Counted from the stretch's first letter, positions 24,583 through 37,100 are shown. The stretch is DNA of 64,000 nt from Rosellinia necatrix (GCA_021209875.1 JAGYVD010000005.1:2170001-2234000), one strand, 5' to 3'. Program-made: numbers and translations. The notes: a model not told the origin generated them from the sequence alone.

Positions 24583-27092
24583 TTATATATCCTCATCCAT
24601 TGCATCATTTTGTCCTGCAACAGCCCCTTCTTCTAATAACGGCCCCACGAATGGCGTGGCGCTCCGTGGCCACATGCGCTTATACAGACTAACACCAACC
24701 GAATCTTGCGGGTTGATCCCGCCGTCGAAGTTGGCCTTGAAGTAACCATGAGTACCCAAGGTCTCCTTGATATAACCGCTCCTGCCCCTCCTCGTCCACA
24801 GAGGGAGAGCTTTGAACCAATCGACATCCTCTCGGTTGAAGAACATGTAACGAACAGTAACGACCTTCTTGTGAATGTGATAAGGATGGCCGGTTAGAAT
24901 AGCCCGCTTGGCAATCACTCTAGAGGTTGTCGGCGCACGGGAGGTGCCCGTTGCAACTAGCTGTAGAGGAAGAGCGGCGCCTTCTGCCCCTTGTTCTGGG
25001 GCAATGCGCTTGAAGAACAGCGCCGGGACCGAGCCCCAGGTGATTGGCCCCATGAATGTTGCGATCAGAGCATCTCCGGGGTGGAGAAAGCGGCAGTATT
25101 TGTGCACATCATTCTCGGTGCTTCCGCCGCTAGAGAATAACGGGTTGATAACGAATCTCCGAGGACCACATTGAACAATTAGCTCTTCTTTCGCTTTTAT
25201 CGAATGCTCATAGTCGTCTTTGTGGGCGATATCAAAGTTGACTACTGTCTTCTTGTTCTCGTGCCTGAGGAGACCGAAAAGAGTAATGGGTTGAGAGGGG
25301 TTGTGGGACTTCTGTAAGTTCATGGGGACCCCCTTTAGATAAACATGAACACGGGTTCCTGGAGCAACCCCGCCAACCAAAGCCTCGCGAAGCGCTCGAT
25401 TCCTTGACGACTGGTAATCCGAGATCTGTAGTAGCCTTGCCCATTCTTCAGGTTGGTAAGGGCGATCTTCCTCTTTATTCCAAGGGCTTGTGCGCAGACT
25501 TTTGAGACCCCTATATTTGGCTAGTCTTTCGCGGGCGAGCACATTCGGATGTAACTCAATCTCATCAGGGAACTCCTTGTCCTCCTCTACCTCATCGTGT
25601 TTCCGGTTTCGATACGCGGCAAGTTGCTGCGCATCTTCATCCTCATTTAGCTCTGCGAAAGCTTCGGACTGGGGATACTCGGACATGGCAGCTTCGGTGG
25701 GTTCACGGCCAGCAAGACCTTCAATGCCGTCTTCTGGTTGGGCTGGCATTGACACACCCTGTGCATCCTGCATTTCCTCATCGAACTCGAACTCTGACTC
25801 GGAGTCTGATACATCATCCAAGATCCATTTCGCTTGGTATGCGGATGTCCCCCTTGGCACTTTCTTGGGGGCCTCATATCTCTCGGGCTCATCTTCTGAG
25901 AAGTAATGATGGTCGTCAAGCAAAACACCCTTTTTGATGACCGGTTCATTAGAGTCCATCATAGCATCACCATCGCCCATATCATCCATAGATATCTCTT
26001 CGGGAGCTAGTTCCGCAAGATCGTCTTGATCTTCGCCCGGGACCCCGAGTACATTTTCGTCTTCCACATCATCCGGAGGCATGCTATCGTCTTTCCGTCT
26101 TTTCGACGACAATGGGGATGATGTAATCTTCTCTATTTGGAAAGTGCCCCATTCTCCCACATGCACTAATCGATCGCTCTGCAGGCCTTTTCCGCGGACG
26201 ACGCCAGTGAGTACAGTGGGTTCCGCCTCGGTGGACGGCCACCGTATGTTTTCTACTAGCATCCATGGTCTCTGATCCCTCCAGTTAATGCCCTTTGGCA
26301 TGGTGTTGCAGAGGGACCTCATCAAGCTGGAGCATTCCTGCCTGGCGTCAAGACTGTATAACTTATCCTGGCCTGGGTGGAAGTGTGTCATGAAGGAAGC
26401 TAGCGATTTGACGACATCCGGCCTTGCTTTGGCAGGTTCTACTTTGTCGAGGCCCTGAACCACGGTGAACAAAGTCGACATGCCCTGATTTTCGATGCTT
26501 CGGATGATCAGCTCTCCAAGGACATCGACTTCGGTCTCGGCGGACAGGACGAAGAGAATGTAGTCGGCTGCTCGTGCAGCGTCCATACACATGGAGAGAT
26601 CTCTCTTGACGGGTATGTACTGAAGTTTCTGTTTAAAGCGATCGACAGGGACTCGGAAGTTCGAAGTGGAGGACGGGATGTCATATTCGATATCAACACT
26701 CCCATTCAGGCTCCGAATGGCGGCGAGGGCATCGCCATCAGCACATAGAGGCACGACAGCAACGATCCTCGGGGCCCCATCTCGGCCCAGGAATATAGAG
26801 GCTTCTTTCTGGTGTTCCTTGTGCTTGATGAGCTGGCGCTGCTTTGCCTGGTTCCGTCGGTCGATTTTGGACATGATTTGCTGGTGGGGAGTCTTTCGCC
26901 TTTCGTTAGGGGCCTTGCCTACAGATAGACGTTAACAGCTAGCAGACGAAGATGGGCGCTTTGAATGAGCCGTGTTTAGTAGTACTTGCCTTTCGCCTGG
27001 TCGCGAAGTGAGCCCTTGGTTGATTTCCTAGATTTGAAGGACTTGTGCGCCACTTTGGTGGTTGGCCGGTGGGAATGCGTGGCCGAAGGCAT
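24583..27092 (-). CDS. TSR1: Ribosome biogenesis protein TSR1
   Basis: Exon 1 27092..26990 (34 codons plus one base), a 71-nt intron 26919..26989, exon 2 26918..24583; 812 residues, close to yeast Tsr1. Exon 1 encodes the basic family start (MPSATHSHRPTTKVAHKSFK); exon 2 continues with SKIDRRNQAKQRQ and the BMS1/TSR1 core (APRIVAVVPL, DYILFVLSAETEVD). An acidic Asp/Glu linker follows (about 310-450), then the C-terminal BMS1/TSR1 domain (ARLLQISDYQSSRNRALRE, GTRVHVYLKGVP, ITWGSVPALFFKR, HGYFKANFDGGINPQDSV). Tsr1 binds late pre-40S particles and blocks premature subunit joining; unlike Bms1 it is a GTPase-like protein without a working P-loop, and none is seen here. The intron uses a GC donor (AAAG/GCAAGT). 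Confidence 0.96.
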
Positions 27093-27651
27093 CTTGCCGT
27101 CGCCACCAGCTTTAAATCTGAATGGTAGCGAAGCCAGATTGAAAATGTGAGCCACAGGTTTTTCTTGGTGTAAGAGCACTCGTGAAGGCTTGATGCCCTG
27201 AACGGCCGGGATATTGGTGTGTCTTTTTTACAGGCAAACTGGTACTGTGTTAGTGACTGATGGAAATGTTGGAGGGGCCAATACCACAGCACTGTCTCGA
27301 TTCAGTAGCGATAGAGGGGCATAGTTTTTTGTGTGGGCGATGCCCCCCCTACTATTATGGGGCTGGCTTATCGCTATGGGGCGCTATGCACGACCCTTGG
27401 ATCTAGCTCCACTAAAATTTCTAGCATGGTAGGAGCCGGCATCGTCGCCAGCTTCTGCATCCGACTTGATAATACAGGCAATAATATTCGCGCCATCTCG
27501 CCAATTCTCAATGGCTCGTCATTCCACGCCCTACCGCAACGGCCGCCTCTAATACCCATACTCACCGAACAAACCACCCGAACAAACCACCCGAATAAAT
27601 CACCTTCGATCTGTCTTTTTTCGGTTCACCTGTCTGCTGCAGTCTGCTGCC
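27093..27651. promoter_or_regulatory. Shared divergent promoter of TSR1 and UTP7
   Basis: The 559 bp between two ATGs facing away from each other must carry both promoters and leaders. It has no good TATA word and a C-run at 27343-27349, with pyrimidine-rich sequence before the UTP7 ATG. I did not see convincing copies of the yeast ribosome-biogenesis elements (PAC, RRPE). Confidence 0.7.
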
Positions 27652-29710
27652 ATGGAAACCGACAATGGCGCCCGCGTGGTTGACCAAGCGCGAACGAGCC
27701 TTGTACCGAAACACGAACGGGAGAAACGCCGACGCGAGAAAGAAGCACAGAGAGACTATGGCCGAGGGCGCAGGGTTAATACGAATGGCATAAAAGACAA
27801 GAAGCTGCGAAGGAATCTGCAGGCGCTCGAGTCCAAGTACAAGGCCGCTGCCCTGAAGGCCAAGGACGCAGAGATCCTGCTTGAGGGGACCTCGGGCTAC
27901 ATTGAGCCGGAACACGAGCTAGAACGCACCTACAAGGTCGTGCAGGACGAGATACAGGGCAGCACCTCTATAACGACGGCGCGGAAGCGATTCGATCTGA
28001 CTCTCACCGAGCTCGGCCCTTACGTCTTTGACTACAGCCGCAATGGCCGAGATCTGCTACTAGGCGGAAGAAAAGGACACAGTATACGCATTGATTCCTG
28101 GGGATCTAGGACAAGATACTGATGGTGTGAATCTAGTTGCCTCCATGGACTGGCGGCAGGGAAAATTAAACTGCGAATTCCAAGTCAATGAAGTGGTTCG
28201 GGATGTCCGCTGGCTACATACAAATCAGGTAGATACCCCCCGGCGTGCATCCTCCAACATACGCGGATCGATTTATGAGCGGTACTGACCCATATTCTCG
28301 TAGTATATGGCAGTAGCTCAAAAGAAAAACGTATACATATATGATGGTCATGGTGTCGAGCTGCATTGTCTAAATCAGCACCGCGATGTTTCCCATCTTG
28401 AATTTCTACCTGTAAGTGAAACACGACTCCGATAGTACCCTTATTTAAACATTCGCTAATATATCAAATAGTATCATTTTCTCCTTGCTACACTTGTGAG
28501 TGGCCCCGACGGTAGGGCGAAGCGATTACTCATTAAATCGTAGGGGGCCAGTGGTCATTTAAAATACCAGGACGTTTCAACAGGCCAACTGGTCAGCGAG
28601 ATTGCTACCAAGTTAGGACCTCCGGCTTCCTTGGCACTCAATCCATATAATGGCGTGTGTTTTACTGGTCACAACAATGGTCAAATCCATCTCTGGAGTC
28701 CCAGTTGCTCTTCATCAAACGGACCGCTAGTCAAGTTACTAGCGCATAAAGGCCCAGTCCGGGCTATGTCGATCGATCGAGGGTGAGTTCGTCAATGATG
28801 CGCCAATTTGGCCCTTCAACATGAAGCAAACAGCCGTGTACAGAAATACTAATTCTCTCGCAGTACGCATGCCTACTTACAGCTTTGGAATAAATGCTTA
28901 CTGAGACAGAGGGACGATATATGGTGTCTACTGGCCAAGATTCCAAGATGGCTGTTTGGGATATACGTCAATTCCGCATGGTGAACGAATATTTCACGAG
29001 ACAACCAGCTTCCTCAGTTGCTATATCAGACCGAGGCATTACTGCTGTCGGCTGGGGGACACACACAACCATGTGGCAGGGCCTGTTCACGAAGCATGCA
29101 ACTGAGCAAACCAAGGTGCAGAGCCCGTATTTAACATGGGGAGGCGAGGGCCGAAGAGTCGAAAGGGTGAGGTGGTGTCCCTTGGAAGATGTTCTGGGCA
29201 TTGGTCACGATGAAGGATTCAGGTACGCAATCAAAATAGGCAAATCAACAGTGTTTTGGCTTATCACTGATTTTCTATAGTTCTATTATCGTCCCCGGAG
29301 CCGGGGAACCCAATATGGACGTTATGGAGGTGAATCCTTTCGAGACCGTTAAGGAGAGGCAAGATAACGAGGTGAGGGGACTCCTTAACAAGTTGCAACC
29401 GGAGATGATCGCTCTAGATCCCACCTTTATTGGAAACCTGGACCTGCGCTCTGAGGAGCAGCGACGAGCTGAAAGGGATCTCGATGCCAAGCCAACAGAT
29501 GTGGAAACAGAAATCAGGAAGAAAGCACGTGGCAAAAATAGCGCGCTTCGGAGATATCTCAGAAAACAGCGGGCGAAGAATATTATTGATGAAAAGAGAC
29601 TAAAAGTGGATGAGATCTGGAAAGAACAATTACAACAGCGGGAGCAAAAGAAGAAAGAAAAGGAGGCTGACTTGGGGCCCGCCTTGGCAAGATTCATGAA
29701 GAGAGACTAG
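27652..29710 (+). CDS. UTP7: U3 snoRNP / SSU processome WD protein UTP7 (WDR46), frame conflict at one junction
   Basis: Seven exons: 27652..28081, 28137..28228, 28304..28411, 28472..28495 (24 nt), 28544..28782, 28910..29222, 29281..29710; about 544 residues, near yeast Utp7 (554). Utp7/WDR46 is a nucleolar scaffold of the 90S pre-ribosome. Seen: a basic coiled N-terminus, WD blades ([54 protein letters not shown]), then the BING4CT region ([41 protein letters not shown]) and a Lys/Glu-rich tail. All junctions are canonical and in frame except exon 5/6. The only good donor there (GTGAGT at 28783) leaves two bases where one is needed to join the frame at GRYMVSTG. Removing one G from GGG at 28781-28783 gives AG/GTGAGT and restores the frame. 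Either the assembly has one G too many or the copy is damaged. Confidence 0.92.
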
Positions 29711-30152
29711 CTTGTCCGCCGCTAAATATACCCCATCATGAAGAATAAATTGCTTCGGTTTGTCGTTCCAAAATTACTTGTTGTCTGGGGCCACAGAGCT
29801 GAGCACAATGGCGATAGACCGACAAATACGCAGGCCAAATTGGGTTTGAGTCTTTAACTAGAGCATCTAGCCCTACCTATATCTATAACCCTCACGAGAT
29901 CAGTCCCGTCGGGAACAAGCCATACTGACCATCATTCATCAAACGTTGGCCTTCATATAGGCCGCTGCATTGAAATGTGGATGAATTGCTCAATAATAAC
30001 CTTTGCAAAGCTTTACTTAACATGTGTGGTATATCTATAAAGGTAAACAAATTCCGACGGTAGGTATTTAATATTAAGAGACAAATAAACCCATCCCCAT
30101 AATTTCTATAAGCCATTAAGCCATTGTGTGTAAGGACCGACCCGCCTCCAGC
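29711..30152. other. Intergenic, 3' ends of UTP7 and the next gene
   Basis: These 440 bp between convergent genes hold only 3' untranslated sequence as far as I can see. Confidence 0.6.
29744..29749 (+). terminator. AATAAA poly(A) signal after UTP7
   Basis: A consensus hexamer 34 nt behind the UTP7 stop codon. Confidence 0.45.
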
Positions 30153-30472
30153 TCAGCTCACGATAGCCCCGATGGCGGCGATCTGCTGGGCGCGGCGGCG
30201 GTCGACCTCGCGCTTGAGCATGGCGACGGCGGTGGTGACGACGAGCCACTCGGCGCGCTCGCGGCGCTTCTCGCCGAGCGCGCGCAGGTCGAGCAGCAGG
30301 CGGCCGCCGTTGCCGGCCGTGGTGCGCGAGGTCCCCGGGGTGCGGAGGGCCGCGTTGCGCACGAGCTGCGCGACGCGCCGCGTCCTCGTCGTCCTCGTCG
30401 TCGTCTTCATCGTCTCCGCGGCCCCGTCGTGTTTCCGGAAGCCGAGACGCGCGCCTACGCTTGCCTTCTGCT

Positions 30473-30506
<34 letters not shown>

Positions 30507-31256
30507 TGCGGTGCCTTGTTGTTCTTCTTCTTCTTCTTCGGGAAGGAATATCTCGCATATGAGGAGGCTGTCGGCGCCCGCCTCCGCGCGCTCCGCGGCG
30601 CTGCCGTACCGCCAGCCGAAGGAGCCCAGGCCCGCGACGTGGAAGTCGACCGCGCGCGAGAACAGGCTGCGCCCCGTGATCTCGAAGCTGGCGGGACTAC
30701 CCTCGCCCTCGCCTGCGGCTAGGCCGCCGTGCCGCGCCGGGTCGCCCAGGACGACGACGGGCGGCCGGCCCGGGCCGAAGCGGTAGGTCGTGGTGCTCAG
30801 GGGCGCCTGCGCCTCGTCGTCGGCGTGCGTCAGGAGGCAGGACCCCGAGCGCGCGTCTGGGCGCACGGAGAGGTAGAGCGGCCGGTCGGGGCGGCCGTCG
30901 GGCGTCAGCGCGAAGACCGGGATCGGGTCCGGGCGCTGCGGTGTCGGGAACGAGATCAGATTTTTCCCGGCCGTCTGGATCTGCAGCTGCTTCGTCGGCG
31001 TGAAGGGTGCCGCCGCGACATGCTGCTGGTGGCGGTGGTAGGAGGACGAGCGTGGCCCCGAGTCGGTTGCTGGGGTGGTGGCGGAGGAGGAGGAGGAGGA
31101 GGAGGCGGATGTTGACGGCGACAGGCTGGCTAGCTCAATATCTTCCCCCTCGGGGGTCGCGCCCGCGTGCTCGCTGTACGGGGGTAGCGTAGGCGCTCTC
31201 AGGGATCCTTCCGACGCGTTCGCATGTAGTTGATATGGCGGCGCCGCTGATGCCAT
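30153..31256 (-). CDS. Ser-rich protein with a globular core, function unknown
   Basis: A single exon of 367 residues starting at the ATG 31256. I do not recognise a named family. Layout: a disordered Ser/Thr/Pro start (about 1-85) with a seven-Ser run; a compact-looking core (about 86-260) with repeated beta-like segments (TKQLQIQTAGKNLISF, PLYLSVRPD, TYRFGPGRPPVVVLGD, SFEITGRSLFSRAVDFHV, LGSFGWRYGS, SLLICEIF); an insert with an acidic Glu run followed by ten Ser; then an Arg-rich helical end (GGRLLLDLRALGEKRRERAEWLVVTTAVAMLKREVDRRRAQQ). No signal peptide or membrane helix. The core's strand pattern could suit a small beta-barrel of the tubby/LURP-one kind, but that is a guess. Strong third-position G/C supports coding; long antisense frames here are by-products. 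Confidence 0.75.
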
Positions 31257-32291
31257 TTTGGTTGCCTTGCGCTGTTTGCTCAGCGGACTTATAGATATGA
31301 TGATCACGACCAAGAGAATGATCGGCTGTGACCTAAAGTCGATGCCTATATATGTCTTGCTTCTGTGGTGGACGACCTTGTTTGTATTCTAAGGATTAAC
31401 TACTGCTGCCTACTTATCGTGAGTTATACCTTTGTCTATATATCTCACCTTTTGGACTTACCATAACGCTATCCATTTAGACTATGAAAAGCCACAATTT
31501 TGAGCGCCCCGGCAATACGGGGAATGCGAGCATGAATCCTCAAATACGACGGGTGGACACTAACAAAGCCAATAAATGTCATCGATGAGGCAGGGCAGTG
31601 GCTTGATGTTATCGCTTTCATCCCACGAGACTTACCCCCTTCTCCTAGTGCTATCTCTTTCAACTAGGAAAGTAGACAACACAGTAACGACCATAGTCAA
31701 AGACACGCAATTGGCCAGGATGACACCGGTCAGAAATCAGCCTTACCACACTCTGCCACACTGATTGTTGTTAAATGCTTCGCCCAGATGAAGCTTAACT
31801 GAGATAGGGTGACGCGTGGTGGCGTAGTCTGCCCGATCGGCAGCCGTAGCTAGGGTCTGTCTCGGTACGCTAAGCTCCCCACCGGGATGCGAAATACGAC
31901 GAACGCGAGATGCATGAGAGCCCTCGCGGGATACGTGCCAATGTGGCGGTGTGGACAATGTTCGAATATATCGGCGAGCTTGATTCGGTCGGCATCATTG
32001 GGCCGGGACTGTTGTATTGTTCGTTGTTCGATAGCTCTCTTCTTGAAGAGCTGTTTTCCCTCCCGACCGGGTGGAGGTGAAATTACAGCCAAGACAGTAG
32101 TGTTAGACTCATATAGCGATGCCCCTAGGCCATCAACCGTGAGCACGGGTCGTGATTGCTTCTATAATGTGTTAATATCCTCTTAGATAATATGGAGTAA
32201 AGATTGAGCCCACACAATAACATGGTATCAGTAGTAAAGAACACACAACACAACCCCTTCCGTAAGCATAGTAACCGTCAACAAATATCTC
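31257..32291. other. Intergenic region
   Basis: This 1-kb gap holds the upstream region of the Ser-rich gene on the left and the 3' end of the Zn2Cys6 gene on the right. No further gene is seen. Confidence 0.55.
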
Positions 32292-34110
32292 TCAATGATG
32301 CAACTCCTTGCCAAAGTAGCATAGGTTTCTGTCTAGCTGTGCCTCAACCCAGAGAGGCCACTGGTTAAACTGTTGATAATCAATACCGACCTGTCGATTG
32401 ATGTGCTTAAGCCACCTGACCATACCCATGTCCATGTCACCATCGTTTCGCCTTAATTGTTGCGGGCGTTGGCTATGCTCGGCTCCAGTAATGATAGCCA
32501 TGATCTGCTTCAAGGCAATCCAGTGTGAGGCGAGCAGCAAACACACCTGGTTGCTCCCATCAATAAGGCTTTGGAAATTCTCGTGCGGGATTTGCATCCA
32601 CCAGCCACTAGCTCAGGGGTCAGAATACGAAGTCATCATGGGTGCGGGTGTTATCTGATGTTTAGATAGCCGACCATGTGCTACAAGAACGAAGCCTACG
32701 AAGTTCGTGGTGCAAAACTGACTATACTTACTAGTGTTTGCAAAGCATTCGATATGCTGGCAAGGCGGTTAGAGTTTCGTTAAAGTTCATGAACGCTAAA
32801 TATAAAGACCAACCTTGGAATGAAGAGGTATAGAGAGCATTTGCGATGTCAGTTAGGTGCTGATGGTATTCGGTCTCGATTTGTTGTTTGCAGAGAGGTC
32901 CGAGAGCAGCTATATTATCTACGGCCATATCGGTCCAGTCTCTCTGGATTGGAGGAATAGCTTCCATTAGAGGTTGTAGATAGACCATTTGGTCATCGCC
33001 GAGGAAGTCGGAAAACATGAATTTAGCGCCCTTGCAGCACATCTGAATTGCGACTATGACGATGCCTCGACAAAATGTCATGAATTCTGCCATGCCATCA
33101 TCGAGCATGACGGATTGGAAAGTGAGAGCATAGCAGGTCGCGAGCAGTGCGTTCCCCTCCTCGAATGTGTCCGTTTTAGGGACATCGGTCAATGTCTTCT
33201 TAATAGCTTTGATCGCCTTCAGTCGGTGTGCCATAGCAAACGTGATGAGGCTTGGGTCTTGGATCATTAAATCGGAAGCTGCAAGCCCTAGAATAGCATG
33301 CACTAAAATCAAATAGTCAGTCGGCAATCTTTAGCACACCCGGGCTCATTTAGGGTTTGCCATCAAAAATATCCTCATCGGGCGGCAAACTAAGGACAAG
33401 CCGTAGACGGTTATCTAAATTGTCGATACGTACTTAGATATTCGTGCTATAATGTTCATTAGCATGTCGGGTGTCAAGCTCGGGGGCGACCTACGTTCTG
33501 TGATAGACAGGGTACCTCATGGGTCCAAATTGAGTCGTTTCCTAGCGGCTGGTGTGGAGAGCAAGTCAAGAGAAAATGTTGGAAGAAACGCATGTCTTGA
33601 AGGCTGAAGAGAGGAATTTGATGCTGTGGCTGCCAAATAATCAGTACGAAACGCGTCTATTCTTAACATACAAAACCCACCTGATGAATGATCTGGGGAA
33701 CGAGGGGGTATTCGCACTTGAGACCTGTCTTGACGCAGTGTCCACATGACGGACGAGTTTCCTGACACTGTCGGCTAGGTTTTAGTAACGTCGTATGTAA
33801 ATACGGCGGAGGATGTTACCTTAATTCTCCGTCTCTTGCAGTTGTAACATCCACGGCGGCTCTTTGTATGGCCTCTTCTCTCCAACCTTGGCCTCTGGTT
33901 GGAATCACTTCGAACGATCGCGGAGGTAGGCGGCGAAACACTGGCAGAGGTAGTCTCATTCATTGCCGGTGCCGACCCCGAAGAACCAGCGTCCCCGATG
34001 TAATCGAGCTCTTCGTCCTGTAGATAGCCCGCATAATCGAATTCGGTGCTATTGCTACCCAGTGTTAGGAGGGGCAGGCCCGTAGACTCGCTAAAGTCCA
34101 TTGGCTCCAT
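32292..34110 (-). CDS. Zn2Cys6 transcription factor with fungal-specific regulatory domain
   Basis: Seven exons rebuilt from splice signals: 34110..33820, 33767..33681, 33629..33495, 33446..33434 (13 nt), 33302..32814, 32756..32732, 32607..32292; 451 residues. The binuclear cluster spans exons 1-2: C88-x2-C91-x6-C98-x6-C105-x2-C108-x6-C115, with the basic CKRRRIKC loop. Further motifs appear only after correct splicing: FSLQDMRFFQHFLL, NDSIWTHEVPCLSQNHEYLMHAILGLAASDLM (three exons) and CKHYGWWMQIPHENF with NQVCLLLASHWIALKQIM near the end. These are typical of small C6 regulators often annotated as Upc2-like sterol-uptake factors; that target assignment is uncertain. Such proteins bind CGG-containing DNA in the nucleus and use the C-terminal helical domain for ligand or regulatory control. 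Branch points CTGAT, GCTAAT and CTGAC support introns 2, 3, 4 and 6. Confidence 0.9.
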
Positions 34111-37100
34111 CGCGGATATGGTGGTATATGCTTGGATGGATTAAGAGGGTAATGGGCTTTCGATCGAATCTGTTGAATGTAGGAAGACTTGGGAACAGCC
34201 CCTTCCGTGAGATAAATCCTAGAAGATCTGGCAGCCTGGGATGAGCTTCTAGAAGGAATGGAGCGTGTCTATCTAGTGCCAAGCAACATCAAGTAGCTAA
34301 GTGAGTCAATCACGTGTCCGGTCGGGGCAGTGTTCCCGAAGGAGTAGACCCAGGGCTGAATGCACACGTTATTGGCCTACCAGGCTACTTCGAGGCTGGG
34401 GCGAATATCTCGTTCGTGAGCTTGAATCATCATCAACATCATCGTCACCTTGTGTCGACACCCCGGCAGAAACCAGCACACAAGTCTTGGCAGTATTGCA
34501 ACCTGATTTTGATGAGTCAGATCGCAAAAGTCCAATGACATCTCATTTGGCGGGGGGCGAAGGGGGGGTATCTGATCGTTGCTGACATATCCTCATGAGG
34601 TTAAGTCGACAACAGATATTATCGAGCCCTCGGTGAACGAGAGGGGTTAGTGACGGGTTATAGCGACGCTGCATTAGCATATATGCCTCTTATTACATAC
34701 GGTGCACACAATGCGGCACTATCTGCCACAACTTATTCGCAGTTCTTCAACCCGCCCGTTTGCAGGTGGGCTGCGACTAAAACAAGCCTTCTTTCTGCTT
34801 GTCGCAATTCACATGGCCGAGTCCCGTGTCGATCGGCACATTAAATCTATCTAGGGGAATGCGAGCCCTGAAGACATTGGTTAGTTGATGCAATGATCGG
34901 TCGAATTAGCATCGACGCGGTAGAATCGTGAGGGAGGAACAGTAAGCTTCTTCCTGCTCACACATCCCAGATCTTCACCTCAACAAGAGGATCTCAAATG
35001 ATGTCGAGAATTGATCGAGTCCAAGGCTCCGTTCTTTTCGAGGCTGATTTGTGGTAGCTTCCAACTTTTGTCATCAAAACTAATCTAATAATAGACATGG
35101 TGAAATGCACACCCGAGACGGGAGAATTGCTCGCAATGCCGTATAGTTATATGAAGAAGATTAATCGATAGCCTCGAAGCACTGTGACCAGGAGCTACCG
35201 ATAAAGTTATAGCATTTGAACTGCTTGTACGCACTTGGCGCTAACCGGAAAGCCCCGATGTATGTTGAATAAATGCTGCCCTCAAAGTGTTTGTCGTAGT
35301 GCAGACCCATAGTGAGATTGTTGATAGACAGCAAAACTATCGATGTGCCTATTGGACGGTCCGGTATGTATATATCTGTGTATGTTGTGCTCCTGGTTCC
35401 GGTCCAAGGTTGTGACCAATACCCGAACAGGCCCGCGTGGAGGTGGCACTATGGTTCATGCGAAGGGATTCCAGTGTCGAAGGCAATGCAGTGTAACTGC
35501 TCGCGTGGAGCATGCGGCCTTGAATAAAATGGATGGTCTAGAGCCCTCATTTGAATGGCACGACATCATGTATATATGTACGCGCAACACCACACACATA
35601 GAGAGATAGGTAGAGGAATACCTACTTACCCAGGGAGCATATAGGCGCAGAATAGTATCCTACCATGTGGGTAACATAAGTACTACAGCTCATCTTGAGT
35701 GTTGCAGGTTATCCACCATTCAGGAGCGTTATTGCGTGGGATAGTAGATGTCGGGGGAGTGATGGTCTAGGTGTGAGCAATGCGTATTTCTAGGTCCCTG
35801 AGGGAGTGTAAGTATGGTGCAAAGTGCAAAGACTGCCAAGCAACCATTTTGATTATTTTGATACACCTTCGTATCTCGATGCATATGTAGTGTGCATACC
35901 TAATAGATATGTGTATAACTTGGATGCCACACAATATTGAAAGGTGGAAAACCCTCAGGTATGTACCTAGAAGAGTTACCTCAACCATCTGCCGATTGCT
36001 GACAGCTGTTATCCCCACCTCAGAAGACGGACGTGTCACTAAACAAGGTCGAAATTTTTGGGTGTACGTAGTAGTTTCCTGGATGCCGTAGCAACTTACC
36101 TAAGGTAACTTAGAAGCCTAGGCCTAGACCACTGGCTGGGTCTTTAGCGTAGTCAAGCCAGCCGGTAACAAGGCCTGTGTCCGCGTATGCAATACTGTAA
36201 CTAGGCACCTAGCTGTAGTTATCACCTACTAGCTGACGAAGCAGTGCACATTACATTACGCAAGACGTCCCGTACCCTATCTGACAGGTAGGTCGTCAAA
36301 TATCTTTCTCAGACACCACCGTCCGGAGGTACATACATACAAGTACTACCTACTGCAACATGGGACTCACTAGGCACCTACATATTTATGTAATACCGGC
36401 AGAGTGAACCAATAGCCCACGTGGGTCGAATCAAAATAGCGGCGTCAGTTCGGCTGCGTAACTTGAAACGGCCATTGAAGCCATTGGCAGACAGACCAAG
36501 CCCCTAGCGAGTGCATCGCCACCGGCTATTCTATCTACTTAGGTATGAAGGCATGCAGCTAGTTGCCGTGGTGCTCTGAACTGTTACAAGCTGATTGGGG
36601 CCTACCAGCGTTAACCTGCGTGGGCATCTCTGGCTCCTGTGCGATTACTGGAACAAAAAAAGAAAGGAAGGTAACTAACTGCCTCAGCTATCTGGACGTG
36701 TGGGTACGTACGTAGTGGGTTGCCTGCCCAAGTAGGGGTCGGTAACCAGGCAAATCCCATGCCAATACGTACATAGAATATAGTGTACAGCACCCATATT
36801 GGGGGGATGCCCTCCTCGTGTCCAACACGGGCAGTGCCCGGCCCATTACCAAGTACGAATGAGTGAAAACACGGTCTGGGTGAAATGTGGCATCAGCATC
36901 TAATAATCGAATAGCTCAGTATCTTGACGAATACCCCGCATATAGTCCTAACGATAGCCCTGTTTAATTACGCAGTGAACCGGTGCAAAGTTCGCTGGCA
37001 CATGGCTGGCCTATTGCCGGTTCATGGCTGGGAGGAGAACTGGGCTGGTGGAAACAGATGGACAAAGGCGTGACCCTCCCTTTATGGTTTTTTTTTTTTC

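Noticed and set aside
30124..30786. Plus-strand frames of about 200 codons opposite the Ser-rich gene
   Set aside because: Composed of Arg/Ala/Ser/Asp runs from GC-rich repeats; no domain and no promoter sign.
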